From Pisolithus tinctorius (Eukaryota > Basidiomycota > Agaricomycetes > Boletales > Pisolithaceae), in the NCBI GenBank assembly GCA_024663395.1, contig JANFAH010000001.1, positions 2,170,001 through 2,234,000 of the forward strand: 64,000 nucleotides of DNA, given 5' to 3'. The translations under genes were made by a program, and so were the position numbers. A model generated the notes under the pieces. The model was not told the origin of the DNA and searched no databases. It saw only the letters and a program-made list of their open reading frames with translations. Positions within the stretch are counted from its first letter, which is position 1. Every line of letters starts with the position of its first letter. Shown one piece after another: positions 62,423 through 64,000 of this stretch.

Positions 62423-62578
62423 ATGTCTTCTGGCTGCAACTGCAACGCTAAGTAGGTGCCATTTTGCTGCTGTTTATTGTGTGCGGGCTCGCTGACCAGC
62501 CACTTTTCTCCCTGTAGCTGTGGCTGCTCTGCTGGCAACTGCAGCTGTCCCGCTGGCACCTGCACCTGCAAGCACTAA
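62423..62578 (+). CDS. Metallothionein, 29 residues, one intron
   Basis: Exon 1 (62423-62451) and exon 2 (62518-62578) join across a 66-nt GT-AG intron. The 29-residue peptide starts MSSGCNCNANCGC and ends CTCKH. It has eight cysteines in four Cys-X-Cys pairs (5/7, 11/13, 18/20, 25/27), with Gly, Ser, Asn and Ala between them and no aromatic residue. This is the hallmark of fungal copper metallothioneins, such as the 25-26-residue proteins of Neurospora and Agaricus. It would bind Cu(I), Zn or Cd in the cytosol and buffer metal. The gene is too short and split for a simple ORF search. The stop is TAA at 62576. Confidence 0.87.
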
Positions 62579-64000
62579 ATGCTTCTTGCCTCCTAGAGGT
62601 TGTATGATTACTATGCCGTTTGTCCCAGCGTCGAGCTATGTATGAGAAAACCGAGAAAACCAATATTACCTTGAGCGCGTTTGGAAGTGTCCGGATCATT
62701 TGCTGCGATAAACCTCTTAGTGGGGACAATAATTCCGCCTGTCTGATGACGCGTGCCGTTTGGTGTTTGGCATTTTACTGCGGTGAAGTCAGGAGCATCT
62801 AGTTGAGATGCGGTGCCATTGGAAGATGAAACTGTCTTGGAACTTACAGCAGTTGTACTGGTTGTTGGGACGGCAGAAGATACATCCAGATATCTGATAT
62901 AGAAATCATTTTGGAAGTCTATATCGGCCTCTGATGTTCTCTTGCAGTATTCCGCAGTCTCATAGTAGCAAACGGTTTGCAGGGTTACTATAACAGGAAA
63001 AACGAGAGTTACCGCTCCCAAGTTAGAAGTATTGAGAAACCTTCCATCCCTGATCGCACGTTGCAACTGTTTGCCCATTGTGGTCTAGTTTATGAATCAG
63101 CATGGGTACGGGGCGGCCTGGAAGATGACTTCCAGAGCGACTTGCCTATCTACGCAGTCGTGCCATTGTGAGCTAGCTTTATTGGCTCCTAATGAATTCG
63201 AGGCCAGGATCAAACCGACGTGGTCATATCTGGTCAATACAACCCCGCTGCGATGGCAGCCGAGCTAGTTGTCGATAACCAATGGTGACTAGTGCTGGAT
63301 AATATGAAATACCAGATTTAAACGACGATGATCATCTGGGGGGCAGAACTCTGATAAGCGGAGACCGGATGGAAGGTCAAGTGTCAGGAATGTTGCAGGG
63401 GAAAGATGAGACAGACCAACCGGGTGAGTTCGCGGCTACACTAGTTTTGGTGCGCGAAATATGCCACGACAGCGAACTTCAGCAAGGTAGGCCCGAGTTT
63501 GCGATCAGTGCAACACGGAGTGGAGAATCTGGGAATAACACCGGCCAGGCTCTCCGTAAAACGTGATTTGTTGCGCTCGAACAATTCTGCAAATTACTCT
63601 GATATCAAATCGCTTTGTGCGGGAGGCTCACACTCACCAGACGCCGGATGCAAACGTAGCAACCAAGCAAAGCTATGTATCAACATGTCGCCCAACAGCG
63701 AAAAGTACAGCCGCACCTCCTCATAAGCTTTTTTCGTTGGCATGGATGCTGGGCAGAATCGCTGACGGGCCCGTTTTGCTGCAGTGCAAGCAGTAAACGT
63801 TTGTCCTAAAAGACCGGGGATTCAGAAGAAGCCTAGAACGTAAGCTGCCGTCTGGAGCGATATCTGTATTGGCACAATGAATCATAAACGGTCTACCCTC
63901 CCACCACATAAGCGAGAGATAAATATCGAAACTTACTGGGGGATCACGACGAGTGGTTTCCCGTGTGGAATGCTCGTCACATTAGCATGGGTTGCTGGAA
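62579..64000. other. No gene confirmed to the window end
   Basis: A 155-codon minus-strand frame (63078-62611) is Ser/Thr-rich and unrecognised. Its stop is only 33 bp from the metallothionein stop. Nothing else is supported. Confidence 0.3.

Noticed and set aside
62611..63078. 155-codon minus-strand frame after the metallothionein
   Set aside because: Ser/Thr-rich, with no motif and no splice support; possible, but not supported enough to call a gene.

Overview
The window looks like a filamentous basidiomycete, most likely an Agaricomycete. The evidence is short introns (about 40-75 nt) with GT-AG ends, microexons, CT-rich leaders, coiled-coil/F-box proteins, a multi-exon cytochrome P450, a wax-synthase-type acyltransferase and a Helitron. 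I found no rRNA, tRNA or CRISPR array. Splice models were made by eye; those for the P4-ATPase, the zinc-cluster factor, the P450, the peroxiredoxin and the metallothionein add up to whole codon numbers.

Layout. 1.3-3.0 kb: an F-box gene. 4.0-14.9 kb: a plus-strand block with a Helitron Rep/helicase reading frame, two accessory reading frames and a nucleotidyltransferase-like reading frame. The block is broken mainly by TGA codons that fit CGA-to-TGA transitions. 17.0-20.2 kb: an eight-exon SF1 (Upf1-like) helicase with three 43-residue C-terminal repeats. 20.8-22.3 kb (minus): a wax-synthase/MBOAT gene, probably damaged. 22.5-25.5 kb: a foldback element, a fragment of the peroxiredoxin gene and a kinase-like remnant. 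26.3-28.2 kb: an Ahp1-type peroxiredoxin and a KPAS-repeat chromatin-like protein. 30.6-36.0 kb: a 13-exon P4-ATPase (Dnf1/2 type). 36.6-38.4 kb: an F-box protein. 40.3-43.7 kb: a small frameshifted gene and a Zn2Cys6 transcription factor. 46-56.6 kb: a tandem duplication of an F-box plus P450 pair; the left copy is wrecked and the right copy reads through. 57.1-58.2 kb: an unrecognised gene. 62.4 kb: a 29-residue metallothionein split by one intron.

Housekeeping-type genes (P4-ATPase, peroxiredoxin, transcription factor, metallothionein) are intact. They alternate with repeat-rich stretches holding the Helitron block, a duplicated P450 neighbourhood and gene fragments. The genes do not form one pathway. 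Peroxiredoxin and metallothionein are both stress-related but lie 35 kb apart. The MBOAT and P450 genes are families often found in secondary metabolism, but no core synthase is visible.
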